In this document: positions 55,321-63,658 of the stretch, one piece after another
Layout: each line of letters begins with the position of its first letter
Position numbering within the stretch: the first letter of the stretch is position 1
Assembly (NCBI RefSeq): GCF_030580915.1
Contig: NZ_JAUQTA010000002.1
Location: forward strand, 1-64,000
DNA length: 64,000 nt
Origin: Nocardioides jiangxiensis
GTDB taxonomy: Bacteria > Actinomycetota > Actinomycetes > Propionibacteriales > Nocardioidaceae
Reading direction: 5' to 3'
Translations under genes and position numbers: made by a program
Notes under the pieces: model-generated
The model's database searches: none
Told to the model about the DNA's origin: nothing
Seen by the model: only the letters and a program-made list of their open reading frames with translations

Positions 55321-56154
55321 TCAGTCCTGGCGGCCCTTGAAGTCGTCCATCGTCTTGTGGATGCCGACGATCTTGCCGACGACGAGGTCGCGCAGGCCCG
55401 TGGGCAGCAGGCCCTTGAGCGCCTCGTTGACCAGGACGGTCTTGGGCAGGACGACGAACGGCGTGCCCTTGCGCATCGCCTTCCACACCTCGTTGACGAC
55501 GTGGTCGGGCTCGAGCAGCGGGACCAGGAGGCCCGACTTCGCGCCGTCGAACATGCCGGTCTTCACGTAGTAGGGGCAGACGGTCGTGACCTTGAGCTGC
55601 TTGTGGCCCGCCTGCTCGAGCTCGAGTCGCACGGAGTCGGAGAAGCCGATCGCTCCCCACTTGGACGCCGCGTAGGCCGCCATGCGCGGGTTGCCGACGA
55701 AGCCGGCCGAGCTGGCCACGTTGACCAGGCGGCCCTCCTTGCCCCCCTCGATCATCGCGGGGAGGAAGGCCCGCGTGATGAACATCGGCGCGAGCGTGTT
55801 GATCTTCATCGTGAACTCGGTGTCGGCGACGCTGTCGGTCTCCCAGAAGTACTTGTTGCCGCGGACCACGCCCGCGTTGTTGATCAGCACGTCCGGAACG
55901 CCGACCTGGTCGAGCACGAGGGCCGCGTTGGCCTCGATCGCGTGGCGGTCGGAGACGTCGACGAGGTAGCTGTGCACCTCGGTCGCGCCCGCCGCCTGCT
56001 TGAGCTGGTCCACGGTCTCGGCGAGCGCGGTGCGGTTGATGTCCCACAGGACCACCGCGAGGGCGCCCTCGGCGACCGCGCGCTCGGCGTACAGCTTGCC
56101 CATGCCCATCGCGGCGCCGGTGATGAGGACGATCTTGCCTTCGACGTTCTTCAT
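55321..56154 (-). CDS. SDR family oxidoreductase
   Basis: A 277-residue SDR. TGAAMGMG (residue ~13) binds the cofactor, LINNAGVV follows, the catalytic Ser is in VNVASSAG and YAASK carries Tyr/Lys (~155). A C-terminal ~40-residue extension (LRDLVVGKIVGIHKTMDDF) suggests membrane or partner contact, as in retinol-dehydrogenase-like SDRs. The Asp of VLWDINR after strand 2 favours NAD(H). TACGAT ends seven bases before ATG 56154. Substrate unknown. Confidence 0.9.
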   Translation of the reverse strand: MKNVEGKIVLITGAAMGMGKLYAERAVAEGALAVVLWDINRTALAETVDQLKQAAGATEVHSYLVDVSDRHAIEANAALVLDQVGVPDVLINNAGVVRGNKYFWETDSVADTEFTMKINTLAPMFITRAFLPAMIEGGKEGRLVNVASSAGFVGNPRMAAYAASKWGAIGFSDSVRLELEQAGHKQLKVTTVCPYYVKTGMFDGAKSGLLVPLLEPDHVVNEVWKAMRKGTPFVVLPKTVLVNEALKGLLPTGLRDLVVGKIVGIHKTMDDFKGRQD

Positions 56155-56291
56155 GACGGTGATCGTAGGGCTCGGGCCGGGGGCGTGGGGAAGGTGTCTG
56201 GGGCGTGGCGAGGGCCTCCGTGACGCAGGCAACGCGACCCCGATTTCACCCTTCGCTCGTTCGCTGCTAACGTTTACCTCGCTTCAAGCGC

Positions 56292-56364
<73 letters not shown>

Positions 56365-56370
56365 CAAGAT

Positions 56371-56405
56371 GAGGGCCTGACCAGCAGAAATGCGGTCAGG
56401 CCCTC
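56371..56405 (+). terminator. Terminator of tRNA-Lys
   Basis: GAGGGCCTGACC pairs perfectly with GGTCAGGCCCTC around an 11-nt loop, six bases past the tRNA, with AGTCATTTCC after it. Confidence 0.85.
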
Positions 56406-56487
56406 AGTCATTTCCGGTGCCCTGCTCAGCTGTGGCCCCGGTCGTCCCCGGCGCCGTTCGGGTCCGGTCACCGTCCGGGAGCGCGCG

Positions 56488-56718
56488 TCACGAGGCGCTC
56501 GGCTCCCCGTGCTGGCCGACCGTGCCGACCCGGGCCAGCTCGGACACCGTGCCGTCGAGGCGGTGCATGAACACGATGGCGAGGCCGAGGTCGTCGGCGA
56601 GGTCGAGCATGTGGGCGACGGCCGCGTCGGCGTCGCCGTGACCATCGACGTGCTCGCGGCCGCGGCGGCACTCGAACGTGCCGTCATGGAGCTCGTGGAC
56701 GCGCAGGAACCAGGCCAT
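56488..56718 (-). CDS. Small conserved hypothetical protein
   Basis: A 76-residue soluble, acidic and His-rich protein (MAWFLRVHELHDGTFECRRG..., VAHMLDLADDLGLAIVFMHR) with one Cys and no signal. I do not recognise a family. It is judged real because GAGGAGAGGAG lies about nine bases before ATG 56718 on this strand, and because its composition alternates as a small alpha/beta domain. It is flanked by the tRNA terminator and the divergent DUF4956 gene. Confidence 0.62.
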   Translation of the reverse strand: MAWFLRVHELHDGTFECRRGREHVDGHGDADAAVAHMLDLADDLGLAIVFMHRLDGTVSELARVGTVGQHGEPSAS

Positions 56719-56861
56719 CGGGTACTCCTCTCCTCTGCGGTGACCATCGGGACGCAGCCAGATTACCTCGACTTGAAAACCTGTTCATCTTGTTGAGTCT
56801 TCAAGTAGGAAGCCCTTGGTCGACGGCACGGGCGTTCACCGTTCGTTCATGGTGCGTTTCC

Positions 56862-56867
56862 TATCGT
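56862..56867 (+). promoter_or_regulatory. -10 box TATCGT of the DUF4956-VTC-PAP2 operon
   Basis: TATCGT ends six bases before ATG 56874, supporting that start and a leaderless message. Confidence 0.45.
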
Positions 56868-56873
56868 CGGCTC

Positions 56874-57497
56874 ATGCATCTCGACGTGCTGCTCACGATC
56901 GCGCCCCGCCTCGGGGCAGACCTGCTCAGCCTGCTGGTCGCGACCGGCCTGCTCTACAGGCGCCGGGTGGCGGCACCGGAGATGCCGCTGGTCTTCGCGG
57001 CGCTCAACCTCGGCCTCTTCGCCACGGTCGTCGTGATCGCCGGCGAGCACATCCCGGCCGGCGTCGGGTTCGGCCTGTTCGGCCTGCTCAGCCTCGTCCG
57101 CTTGCGGTCGGAGGCGTTCACGCTGCAGGACATGGCGTACACGTTCGTGGCCCTCGTGCTCGGCCTGGTCAACGGCCTGGTCGCGGCACCCCTGAGCGTT
57201 GTCGTCGCGGCCGACGTCCTGCTGGTCGGCGTGCTCGCGATCGCCGACGAGTCGCGCTCCCGCCCGCACACCCAGGTCATGCGGATCACGCTCGACCGTG
57301 CGTACCTCGACCCGGCGCAGGTCCGGGAGGCGGCCATGGCGCAGCTACCGGGACGCGTGGTCCACGTGGCCATCGAGGACGTCGACCACGTCCGCGACAC
57401 CAGTCGCGTGCTGGTCCGCTACACCCTCGACCCGCACGAGGCCTGGACTCCCGAGGACCTCCGCAGCGACAGGGTCCAGGAGGACGACCGTGCTTGA
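56874..57497 (+). CDS. DUF4956 membrane protein
   Basis: A 207-residue protein. Four hydrophobic helices (residues ~10-125) are followed by a small soluble C-terminal domain (MRITLDRAYLDPAQVREAAM...). SLVRLRSEAFTLQDMAYTFV between helices is the conserved DUF4956 region. In bacteria it is repeatedly found beside VTC-domain genes, as here, and is thought to be the membrane part of a polyphosphate-handling complex (inference). Its last bases overlap the VTC gene start by eight. Confidence 0.85.
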   Translation: MHLDVLLTIAPRLGADLLSLLVATGLLYRRRVAAPEMPLVFAALNLGLFATVVVIAGEHIPAGVGFGLFGLLSLVRLRSEAFTLQDMAYTFVALVLGLVNGLVAAPLSVVVAADVLLVGVLAIADESRSRPHTQVMRITLDRAYLDPAQVREAAMAQLPGRVVHVAIEDVDHVRDTSRVLVRYTLDPHEAWTPEDLRSDRVQEDDRA

Positions 57498-58266
57498 CGA
57501 CCCGCTCGGGCTCGCCGGTCACCGGCGCATCGGTCTCGAGGCCGTCCTCGACCGCGCGGCCCTCCTGGAGCGCACGGACCGCAAGTACGTCGTGCGCCGC
57601 GAGACCGCGCGCGAGCTGGTCGGCCTCCTGGCCGGCAGCCACCACGTGCTGGCGGTCAACGGCCGCACGGCCACGACGTACCGGACCCGGTACCTCGACA
57701 CGGAGGACCTGCTCTGCGTGCGCGAGCACATCCAGCGTCGGCGGCGCCGCTTCAAGGCGCGCAGCCGCCTCTACGTCGAGGACGGCCTGTGCCGCTTCGA
57801 GGTGAAGACGAAGGACCGCCGTGGCGGGACGGTCAAGGTCCAGTCGACCGTCGAGGCGGAGCGGTTCGGTGCCTTCGGCGCGCCCGAGGCGGCGTTCCTC
57901 GCGGATGCGCTGGACGATGCCGCCGTCCCGCATCCCGGTGCGCTGCAGGCCTCGGTCGACATGACCTACCGACGGGCCACGCTGGTCGACCTGGACGGGC
58001 GGAGCCGGCTGACGATCGACAGCCAGCTCGTCGCCACCGGCCGCAGCGGCGGGCGCGTGCGGCTCGATGCGGGCCACGTCCTGGTCGAGACCAAGTCACC
58101 GTCGTCGGGATCGCTCGCCGACGCCGTGCTCCGTGAGCTCGGCCAGCGGCCCCGCTCCTTCAGCAAGTACGCCGCGACCGCTGCCCTGCTCGATGCCTCC
58201 ATCCCTGCGAACGACTTCCGCCGCCTCGTCGGGGTCGCGCTCCATCTCGAAGGACCTTCCGCATGA
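57490..58266 (+). CDS. VTC-domain polyphosphate polymerase-like protein
   Basis: A 258-residue protein with a VTC/CYTH tunnel fold. Basic strands line a phosphate channel (LLERTDRKYVVRRE, TTYRTRYLDTEDLLCVREH, RRRFKARSRLYVEDG, RFEVKTKDRRGGTVK), and HVLVETKSPSS near 200 holds the metal-binding Glu. In yeast Vtc4 this domain makes polyphosphate from ATP. Conserved Arg/Lys/Glu suggest activity. GTG 57490 overlaps DUF4956 and the PAP2 gene overlaps its end, forming a three-gene operon. Confidence 0.88.
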   Translation: MLDDPLGLAGHRRIGLEAVLDRAALLERTDRKYVVRRETARELVGLLAGSHHVLAVNGRTATTYRTRYLDTEDLLCVREHIQRRRRRFKARSRLYVEDGLCRFEVKTKDRRGGTVKVQSTVEAERFGAFGAPEAAFLADALDDAAVPHPGALQASVDMTYRRATLVDLDGRSRLTIDSQLVATGRSGGRVRLDAGHVLVETKSPSSGSLADAVLRELGQRPRSFSKYAATAALLDASIPANDFRRLVGVALHLEGPSA

Positions 58267-59138
58267 CGCTTCCTCGTCCGCGCTACCTCTTCGTGATCGC
58301 CGTCGCGTGCCTCGCGATCGTCGTTGCCGGGGTGGCTCCCCTCGTCCTCGGTGGATCGTCGGCCAAGGACCGGATCGCCTCGGACCCGGAGCCGACGCTC
58401 TTCCCCGACGCCACGGTGGCCCGCGTCGATGCCCTCGTCGAGCCGGAGTCCGCCAGGTCTGCCGCCCTCATGCAGCAGTGGTGGAAGGCCCACGGCTCGA
58501 GCACCGACGACGCGGCGTTCGAGGCCTGGGTCGCGCAGGTGTTCCCTGCCCCGCCCGCCGACCGTCAGAAGGAGATCGCCGAGGTCGAGCGCCTCGACCG
58601 GTCGCGTACGCCGAGGGGCGTGGCCGCAGCGAGCTGGCTGGAGGTCCACGGGAAGAAGGACGTGTGGAAGCTCCTCGTCCACGACCAGGCCGAATGGCTC
58701 CCGGCGAAGCAGGGCGAGGACCGCAAGGCCGCCGAGAAGGCGGCACTGAAGATCGCCAAGACCCTCGCGGACAGCCTCGGCGCCCACTTCGGTGTCCCCG
58801 CGCCGTACGTCCTCGAGCCGGCGCTGCGTCCGGACCACAAGATCGTGCCCGGCCAGACGTGCCCGTGCTCGTATCCCTCGCGCCACGCGTCTGCCGCAGC
58901 CGCCTCGCGCACGCTCCTGGCGTACCTCCAGCCGCACGCGCTGGGCCAGCTCCGCTGGTGGGAGGACGAGATCGACTACTCGCGCCTCTACATGGCCGGG
59001 CACGTGTCGAGCGACCTCGAGGGCGGCGCCCTCCTGGGTGACCTCGTCGGTGACTACATTCTGGTGACCCGCCTCGGTGTGCCGGTGGCGGATCTCCGGC
59101 CCGGAGCCGGACCAGCCGCCGGGGCGCCGGGCGCCTGA
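58263..59138 (+). CDS. PAP2-family phosphatase, secreted or membrane-anchored
   Basis: A 291-residue protein with one N-terminal helix (YLFVIAVACLAIVVAGVAPLV) and an outside domain. Acid-phosphatase (PAP2) motifs are KIVPG, CPCSYPSRHASAA (motif with catalytic His) and YSRLYMAGHVSSDLEGG (nucleophilic His). CPC may form a disulfide. In this operon with DUF4956 and VTC it could process polyphosphate or lipid phosphate outside the membrane; this is inference. Confidence 0.85.
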   Translation: MTLPRPRYLFVIAVACLAIVVAGVAPLVLGGSSAKDRIASDPEPTLFPDATVARVDALVEPESARSAALMQQWWKAHGSSTDDAAFEAWVAQVFPAPPADRQKEIAEVERLDRSRTPRGVAAASWLEVHGKKDVWKLLVHDQAEWLPAKQGEDRKAAEKAALKIAKTLADSLGAHFGVPAPYVLEPALRPDHKIVPGQTCPCSYPSRHASAAAASRTLLAYLQPHALGQLRWWEDEIDYSRLYMAGHVSSDLEGGALLGDLVGDYILVTRLGVPVADLRPGAGPAAGAPGA

Positions 59139-59170
59139 CCCCGGCGGCTGGTGTCTGTCGTCCCGCGTCG

Positions 59171-62100
59171 TCAGCCGACGCTGCGCGGCCACCAGATCCG
59201 CGGGCCGAGCAGCGTCGCGACGGACGGGATGACCAGCGTGCGTACGACGAAGGTGTCGAGCAGCAGGCCCATGCCGATCGTGAAGCCGATCTGGGCGAGC
59301 GTCAGGACGCTGCCGGACATCATCGCGAACATGCTCGCCGCGAAGAGGAGGCCGGCGGAGGTGATGACCCCGCCGGTTGCCGCCACTGCCCGCGCGATGC
59401 CGGAGGGCGAGCCGTCGGGGGAGTCCTCCAGCATCCGCTTCATCAGGAGCAGGTTGTAGTCCGCGCCGACCGCGACCAGCAGGATGAACGCGATCGCCGG
59501 GACGCTCCAGTCGAGCGGGCGCCCCATCAGGAGCTGCCACACCAGGACGCCCAGACCGATCGCCGCCGCATAGGAGAGGCACACGGCCGCGAGCAGGAAC
59601 AGGGGAGCGAGGATGCTGCGCAGGAGGACGACCAGGATCAGCAGCACCGCCAGGAGGGCCAGGCCGGCCACCAGGTAGAACTCGTGCGTCGAGATGCCGT
59701 CGAGGTCGCTGTTGATCGTGGCGAGGCCGGTCACGTCCACGTCTGCACCATCGAGGGCTGTCCCGCGAAGAGCGTTCTCCGCCGTCCCTGCGATCCTCCC
59801 CGCCCGCTGGCTCGCTGCGTGCTTGAACGTGTCGGTCGCACCGAGGACGACGAGCCGGGCGGTGTGGCCGTCCGCGGAGAGGAAGAGCCCGTTCGCGGTG
59901 GCGAGGCGCGGGTCGGCGAGGTTGGCCGACGGCAGGTAGAAGCCGCCGATCGCCGGGTCCTTGGAGGCGGCGCCCGCCTCCTTGAGCGCCGTCGAGGCCG
60001 TGACGAGTCCGGACTGCAGCTCCTTCAGGGAGGTGGCCATCTGGTCGGTGCCGCCCGCGACGCGGCCGGAGCCGGCCGCGACCTTCCCCGCCCCGTCTGC
60101 CACCTTCGCTGCGCCGGCGGCGAGGTCGCCGAGGCGTGAGTGCAGGAGCCGGCCCCCGTCGGTCAGCTCGGCGGCGCCGCCTCGGGCCCGCTGGAGGCCG
60201 GCGTCGATCCTGGCCAGTCCGTCGGCGAGGGTGATGCTGCCGTCGGCGATGCGGCGCGCGCCAGCAGCAGCGTCGCGCATGCCGGGGATCAGCTCGTCGC
60301 GCTCACCCTCGTAGACCTGGCGGATGCCGGTCCGCGCGCGAGCGCAGATCGGGTCGAGGCTGCACCCGACGCTCGACTTCAGCGCCGTGTAGGCCGTCCC
60401 GAGGCCGTCGACGGCGTACTGGGCGCGGGCCTGGCCGGCTTCCAGCTCGTCCGCGAGCCGTGCCGCGCCGGCCCGGAGCCGATCGCTGCCCGAGGCGGCG
60501 TCGTCTGCTCCGGCGGCCAGCCGGTCGAGGCCTGCGCGGAGCTCCTCGGCGCCGTCGAGCAGGCGGCCCGAGCCGGTGACCGCCTGGCCGCTGCCGTCGG
60601 CCACCCGGTCGGCGCCGTCCGACAGCCGGGCCGCGCCGGACTCCAGTCGCGCGGAACCGTCGCGCAGGTCGGCGACACCTCCGGACTTGCTGGCGAGCTC
60701 GTCCTTGGCGGATCCGAGGCGGTCGCCGACGACGCCGGCGACGTACCCGACCGAGGCCTCCTTGATGGGCGTACCGAGGGGTCGGGTGATGCCCCGCACG
60801 CCGACCACGCCGGGGGTCTGCTCGATCGCGCGCGCGACGTGCTCGATCGCCGCCAGGCTGCGGGCGTCGCGCAGGTCGCGTTCGCTGTGGATGAGGACGT
60901 AGTCGGGCAGGACCTCGTTCAGCGGGAAGTGCTGCGCGAGGAGGGCGTAGCCGCGGTTGCTGTCGGTGTCGTCGGGCTGCACGCCGCGCTCGTCGAAGCT
61001 GAGCTGGAGGAGGGGGTACAGCGCCGCCAGCGCGAGCAGTGGGACGAGTCCGAGCGCGAGCACCCGTGCGGGACGGGAGCAGACGTACGCCGCGACGGCC
61101 GGCCACCGACCGGCGCGCGCGGCCGAGACCGGCTTGGGCTCGATCAGTCCGCGCCGTGCGGCGAGCGTGACCAGGGCCGGCGTGAAGGTGAGCGCCATCG
61201 CCAGGGTGGTGACGATGCTGACGGCGATGGCGGGGCCCGTGGTCTTGTAGATGCCGACGTGGCACACGAGCATCGCGGCGTTGGCGACGACCACCGTGAG
61301 TGCGGATCCGATGATCACACCCGAGACCCGGCCGGCTGCCTCGCGGACGGCGGTGTCGGTGTCGACGCCGCTGCGGCGCAGCTCGTGGTACCGGCTGACG
61401 AGGAAGACCGCGTAGTCGGTGGAGGCGCCGAGGACGACGGCGGTGAGGAACGACCCGGTGAAGGTCGACACCGCGAAGACGTGCAGGCCCATCCAGGCGC
61501 TCATCGCCCGGGCGACGGCGAGGGCGAGGCCGATCGACCCGAGGATCAGGGCGGTGACCACGACGGAGCGGTAGATCAGCATCAGCAGGAGGGCGATCAG
61601 GGCGATGGTCGCCGCCGTGATGAGGAGGATGCTCTTCTCGACCGCCACCTCCATGTCGGCGATCGTGGCTGCCGGCCCCGACACGGCGGCGTTCAGGCCC
61701 TCGGGCCGGTCGCTGTCGACGATGGCGCGCACCGACTCGATCTGCTCGATGGCGGTGGGGGCGCCGGTAGCGCCGGGAAGGCCGACCTGGAGGTACGCCG
61801 CCTTGCCGTCGGTGCTGGTGAGCGCCTTCAGCAGGTCAGGGCGCGACGCCACGTCCTGGACGAAGGTGACGTTGTCCCTGTCCTGCCGGAGCCGGGGGAC
61901 CAGGCCACGCATCCACGCCCTGTCCGCCTGGGTCAGCCCCGACGGGCGCTCGGCGACCACGAAGACGTAGCTCGTGCTGCGGCCGTTGCCGAACTCGCGG
62001 TCCATGCGGTGCAGTGCCACGGCGGAGGGGGAGTCGGCCGGCAGGATCGGCGTCGAGTCCTTGGCGACGACGGACTCGAGCTGCGGGATCGCGAGGTTCA

Positions 62101-62200
62101 GCGCGATCGCGAGCCCGAGCCAGGCGAGGACGACGAAGACGGAGCGCCTGACCGCGAACGAGGCGAGTCGGGCGATCACGGGTCCGGGGGCGTGGTCCAT
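59171..62200 (-). CDS. MMPL/RND-family transporter
   Basis: A 1,009-residue RND exporter with two MMPL halves. A helix at ~17-35 is followed by a first porter domain, and six helices at ~195-370 (with GASTDYAVFLVSRYHE). A second, very long outside domain (~390-780) is rich in repeats of the form GSxRLxDGAxxLADG, predicted coiled coil, and a second block of helices has GADYNLLLMKRMLED. The family exports lipids or drugs. ATG 62200 follows AAAGGTC; the open frame extends to 62338. An inverted repeat lies upstream. Confidence 0.92.
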   Translation of the reverse strand: MDHAPGPVIARLASFAVRRSVFVVLAWLGLAIALNLAIPQLESVVAKDSTPILPADSPSAVALHRMDREFGNGRSTSYVFVVAERPSGLTQADRAWMRGLVPRLRQDRDNVTFVQDVASRPDLLKALTSTDGKAAYLQVGLPGATGAPTAIEQIESVRAIVDSDRPEGLNAAVSGPAATIADMEVAVEKSILLITAATIALIALLLMLIYRSVVVTALILGSIGLALAVARAMSAWMGLHVFAVSTFTGSFLTAVVLGASTDYAVFLVSRYHELRRSGVDTDTAVREAAGRVSGVIIGSALTVVVANAAMLVCHVGIYKTTGPAIAVSIVTTLAMALTFTPALVTLAARRGLIEPKPVSAARAGRWPAVAAYVCSRPARVLALGLVPLLALAALYPLLQLSFDERGVQPDDTDSNRGYALLAQHFPLNEVLPDYVLIHSERDLRDARSLAAIEHVARAIEQTPGVVGVRGITRPLGTPIKEASVGYVAGVVGDRLGSAKDELASKSGGVADLRDGSARLESGAARLSDGADRVADGSGQAVTGSGRLLDGAEELRAGLDRLAAGADDAASGSDRLRAGAARLADELEAGQARAQYAVDGLGTAYTALKSSVGCSLDPICARARTGIRQVYEGERDELIPGMRDAAAGARRIADGSITLADGLARIDAGLQRARGGAAELTDGGRLLHSRLGDLAAGAAKVADGAGKVAAGSGRVAGGTDQMATSLKELQSGLVTASTALKEAGAASKDPAIGGFYLPSANLADPRLATANGLFLSADGHTARLVVLGATDTFKHAASQRAGRIAGTAENALRGTALDGADVDVTGLATINSDLDGISTHEFYLVAGLALLAVLLILVVLLRSILAPLFLLAAVCLSYAAAIGLGVLVWQLLMGRPLDWSVPAIAFILLVAVGADYNLLLMKRMLEDSPDGSPSGIARAVAATGGVITSAGLLFAASMFAMMSGSVLTLAQIGFTIGMGLLLDTFVVRTLVIPSVATLLGPRIWWPRSVG

Positions 62201-62289
62201 GACGAGACCTTTCTGGAGGAGAGACGCTCGTCGCGGACGAGCCCTTCTCGTGCTGCCCAGCGCTCCCGAGATGCACGCGAGGGCCAGCA

Positions 62290-62307
62290 GTAGACTGACC
62301 GGTCTAC
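62290..62307. promoter_or_regulatory. Inverted repeat GTAGAC-N6-GTCTAC
   Basis: Perfect 6-bp arms separated by TGACCG, the typical look of a TetR-family operator controlling a transporter, 90 bp before the MMPL start. The rest of 62308-62460 shows nothing I can assign. Confidence 0.6.
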
Positions 62308-62463
62308 CGTAGGTTGTGCGGTACGGCCTGTTCCACATATCGGGGCGTGAGGCCGGTCACCGCCGGCCACTGCCGGTCGCTGCGGTCAGTGCTGGCCCGC
62401 TGTCGGGAGCGGGCGGCTCCATCCAAAGAGGACCTCCTCGATCAGCGCGCGGAAGACCCCCCC

Positions 62464-62493
62464 TTGCGGAATAGGTGATGTGTCATCTAACGT
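62464..62493 (+). promoter_or_regulatory. Promoter of the pirin gene
   Basis: TTGCGG and TAACGT are 18 bp apart, 40 bp before the start codon, with a strong ribosome site (AAGGAGGA) following. Confidence 0.55.
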
Positions 62494-62533
62494 TGAGGCA
62501 GGTGATCGCACCACACCCCTCAAGGAGGACCCG

Positions 62534-63484
62534 ATGCCTGCTGTGACTGTTGACGACCTGACCGTCCTGGACCGCGTGAAGGCGCCGGGGCTGGGCGACC
62601 AGCCGCGCGGCGTACTCCAGATCACCACGGCGCCGACCGGCTACGAGGGGGAGGGCTTCCCGGTGCGTCGCGCCTTCGCCGGCATCGACCACAAGCACCT
62701 CGACCCGTTCCTGATGATGGACCAGATGGGTGAGGTCGACTATGCGCCGGGCGAGCCGAAGGGCACGCCGTGGCACCCGCACCGCGGCTTCGAGACCGTG
62801 ACCTACATGATCGACGGCGTCTTCGAGCACACCGACAACCACGGTGGCGGCGGCACCATCACCAACGGCGACACCCAGTGGATGACGGCCGGCGCGGGCA
62901 TCCTCCACATCGAGACCCCGCCGGAGTGGCTGGTCCAGGCCGGCGGCCTCTTCCACGGTGTCCAGCTGTGGGTGAACCTGCCGAAGTCCGACAAGCTCAT
63001 GCAGCCGAAGTACCAGGACATCCACTCCGGTGAGGTCAAGCTGCTCACGTCTCCCGACGCCGGCGCCCTGGTCCGGGTCATCGCCGGCGAGGTCGGCGGC
63101 AACAAGGGCCCGGGCTCGACCCACTCGCCGATGACGATGGTCCACGCGAGCGTCGAGCCGGGCGCGCGCCTGGAGCTGCCGTGGACGGTCGAGTACAACG
63201 CCCTCGTCTACGTCCTGTCGGGCAAGGGCACGGTCGGCGTCGACGGCCGCCCGATCCGTGCCGGCCAGACCGCGGTCTTCGGCCCGGGTGACTTCCTGAC
63301 CGTCGCTGCCGACGCGCAGCAGGAGTCGCGCCACCCGAAGCTCGAGGTGATCGTCCTCGGCGGCGAGCCGATCCGTGAGCAGGTCGCGTGGGCCGGCCCG
63401 TTCGTGATGAACACCAAGGCCGAGGTCATGCAGGCCTACGAGGACTTCCAGAAGGGTCGCTTCGGCCACATCCCGGCCGGCTGA
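62534..63484 (+). CDS. Pirin family protein
   Basis: A 316-residue bicupin. The N-terminal cupin has FAGIDHKHLDPFLMMDQ, GTPWHPHRGFETVTYMIDG and EHTDNHGG, giving the metal-binding His/His/His/Glu. The C-terminal cupin carries ELPWTVEYNALVYVLSGKG. Pirins are iron proteins linked to quercetin dioxygenase activity or redox signalling. ATG 62534 has AAGGAGGA 6 nt upstream. It is a single-gene unit with its own terminator. Confidence 0.94.
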   Translation: MPAVTVDDLTVLDRVKAPGLGDQPRGVLQITTAPTGYEGEGFPVRRAFAGIDHKHLDPFLMMDQMGEVDYAPGEPKGTPWHPHRGFETVTYMIDGVFEHTDNHGGGGTITNGDTQWMTAGAGILHIETPPEWLVQAGGLFHGVQLWVNLPKSDKLMQPKYQDIHSGEVKLLTSPDAGALVRVIAGEVGGNKGPGSTHSPMTMVHASVEPGARLELPWTVEYNALVYVLSGKGTVGVDGRPIRAGQTAVFGPGDFLTVAADAQQESRHPKLEVIVLGGEPIREQVAWAGPFVMNTKAEVMQAYEDFQKGRFGHIPAG

Positions 63485-63501
63485 CCGGTCTGACGACGCA
63501 G

Positions 63502-63537
63502 CGAGGGCTCCGGATCCTGATGGATCCGGAGCCCTCG
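63502..63537 (+). terminator. Terminator of the pirin gene
   Basis: CGAGGGCTCCGGATCC pairs perfectly with GGATCCGGAGCCCTCG around TGAT, 18 bases past the stop. Confidence 0.85.
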
Positions 63538-63583
63538 TCGTGCGTCGCGGCGCGCCGGCTCGCTGACATACTTGGCCGCGCAA

Positions 63584-63657
63584 GCCTCCGTGGCGCAACT
63601 GGATAGCGCAGCGAGTTTCTACCTCGCGGGTTGCGGGTTCGAATCCTGCCGGGGGCG
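63584..63657 (+). tRNA. tRNA-Arg (TCT)
   Basis: A 74-nt cloverleaf with acceptor GCCTCCG/CGGGGGC (one U-G pair), D-arm GCGC/GCGC, anticodon stem GCGAG/CTCGC, loop TTTCTAC, anticodon UCU reading AGA/AGG, T-arm GCGGG-TTCGAAT-CCTGC and discriminator G. CCA is not encoded. Its 3' end lies one base from the stop codon of the leftward DsbA-family gene. Confidence 0.95.
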
Positions 63658-63658
63658 C

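Noticed and set aside
60000..60700. Repetitive Leu/Asp/Gly-rich coding as a DNA repeat array.
   Set aside because: The nucleotide copies are degenerate; the repetition is a protein heptad-like pattern in the MMPL loop.
63502..63537. The perfect 36-bp inverted repeat as an operator or mobile-element end.
   Set aside because: It directly follows a gene stop, has no matching copy and behaves as a terminator stem.
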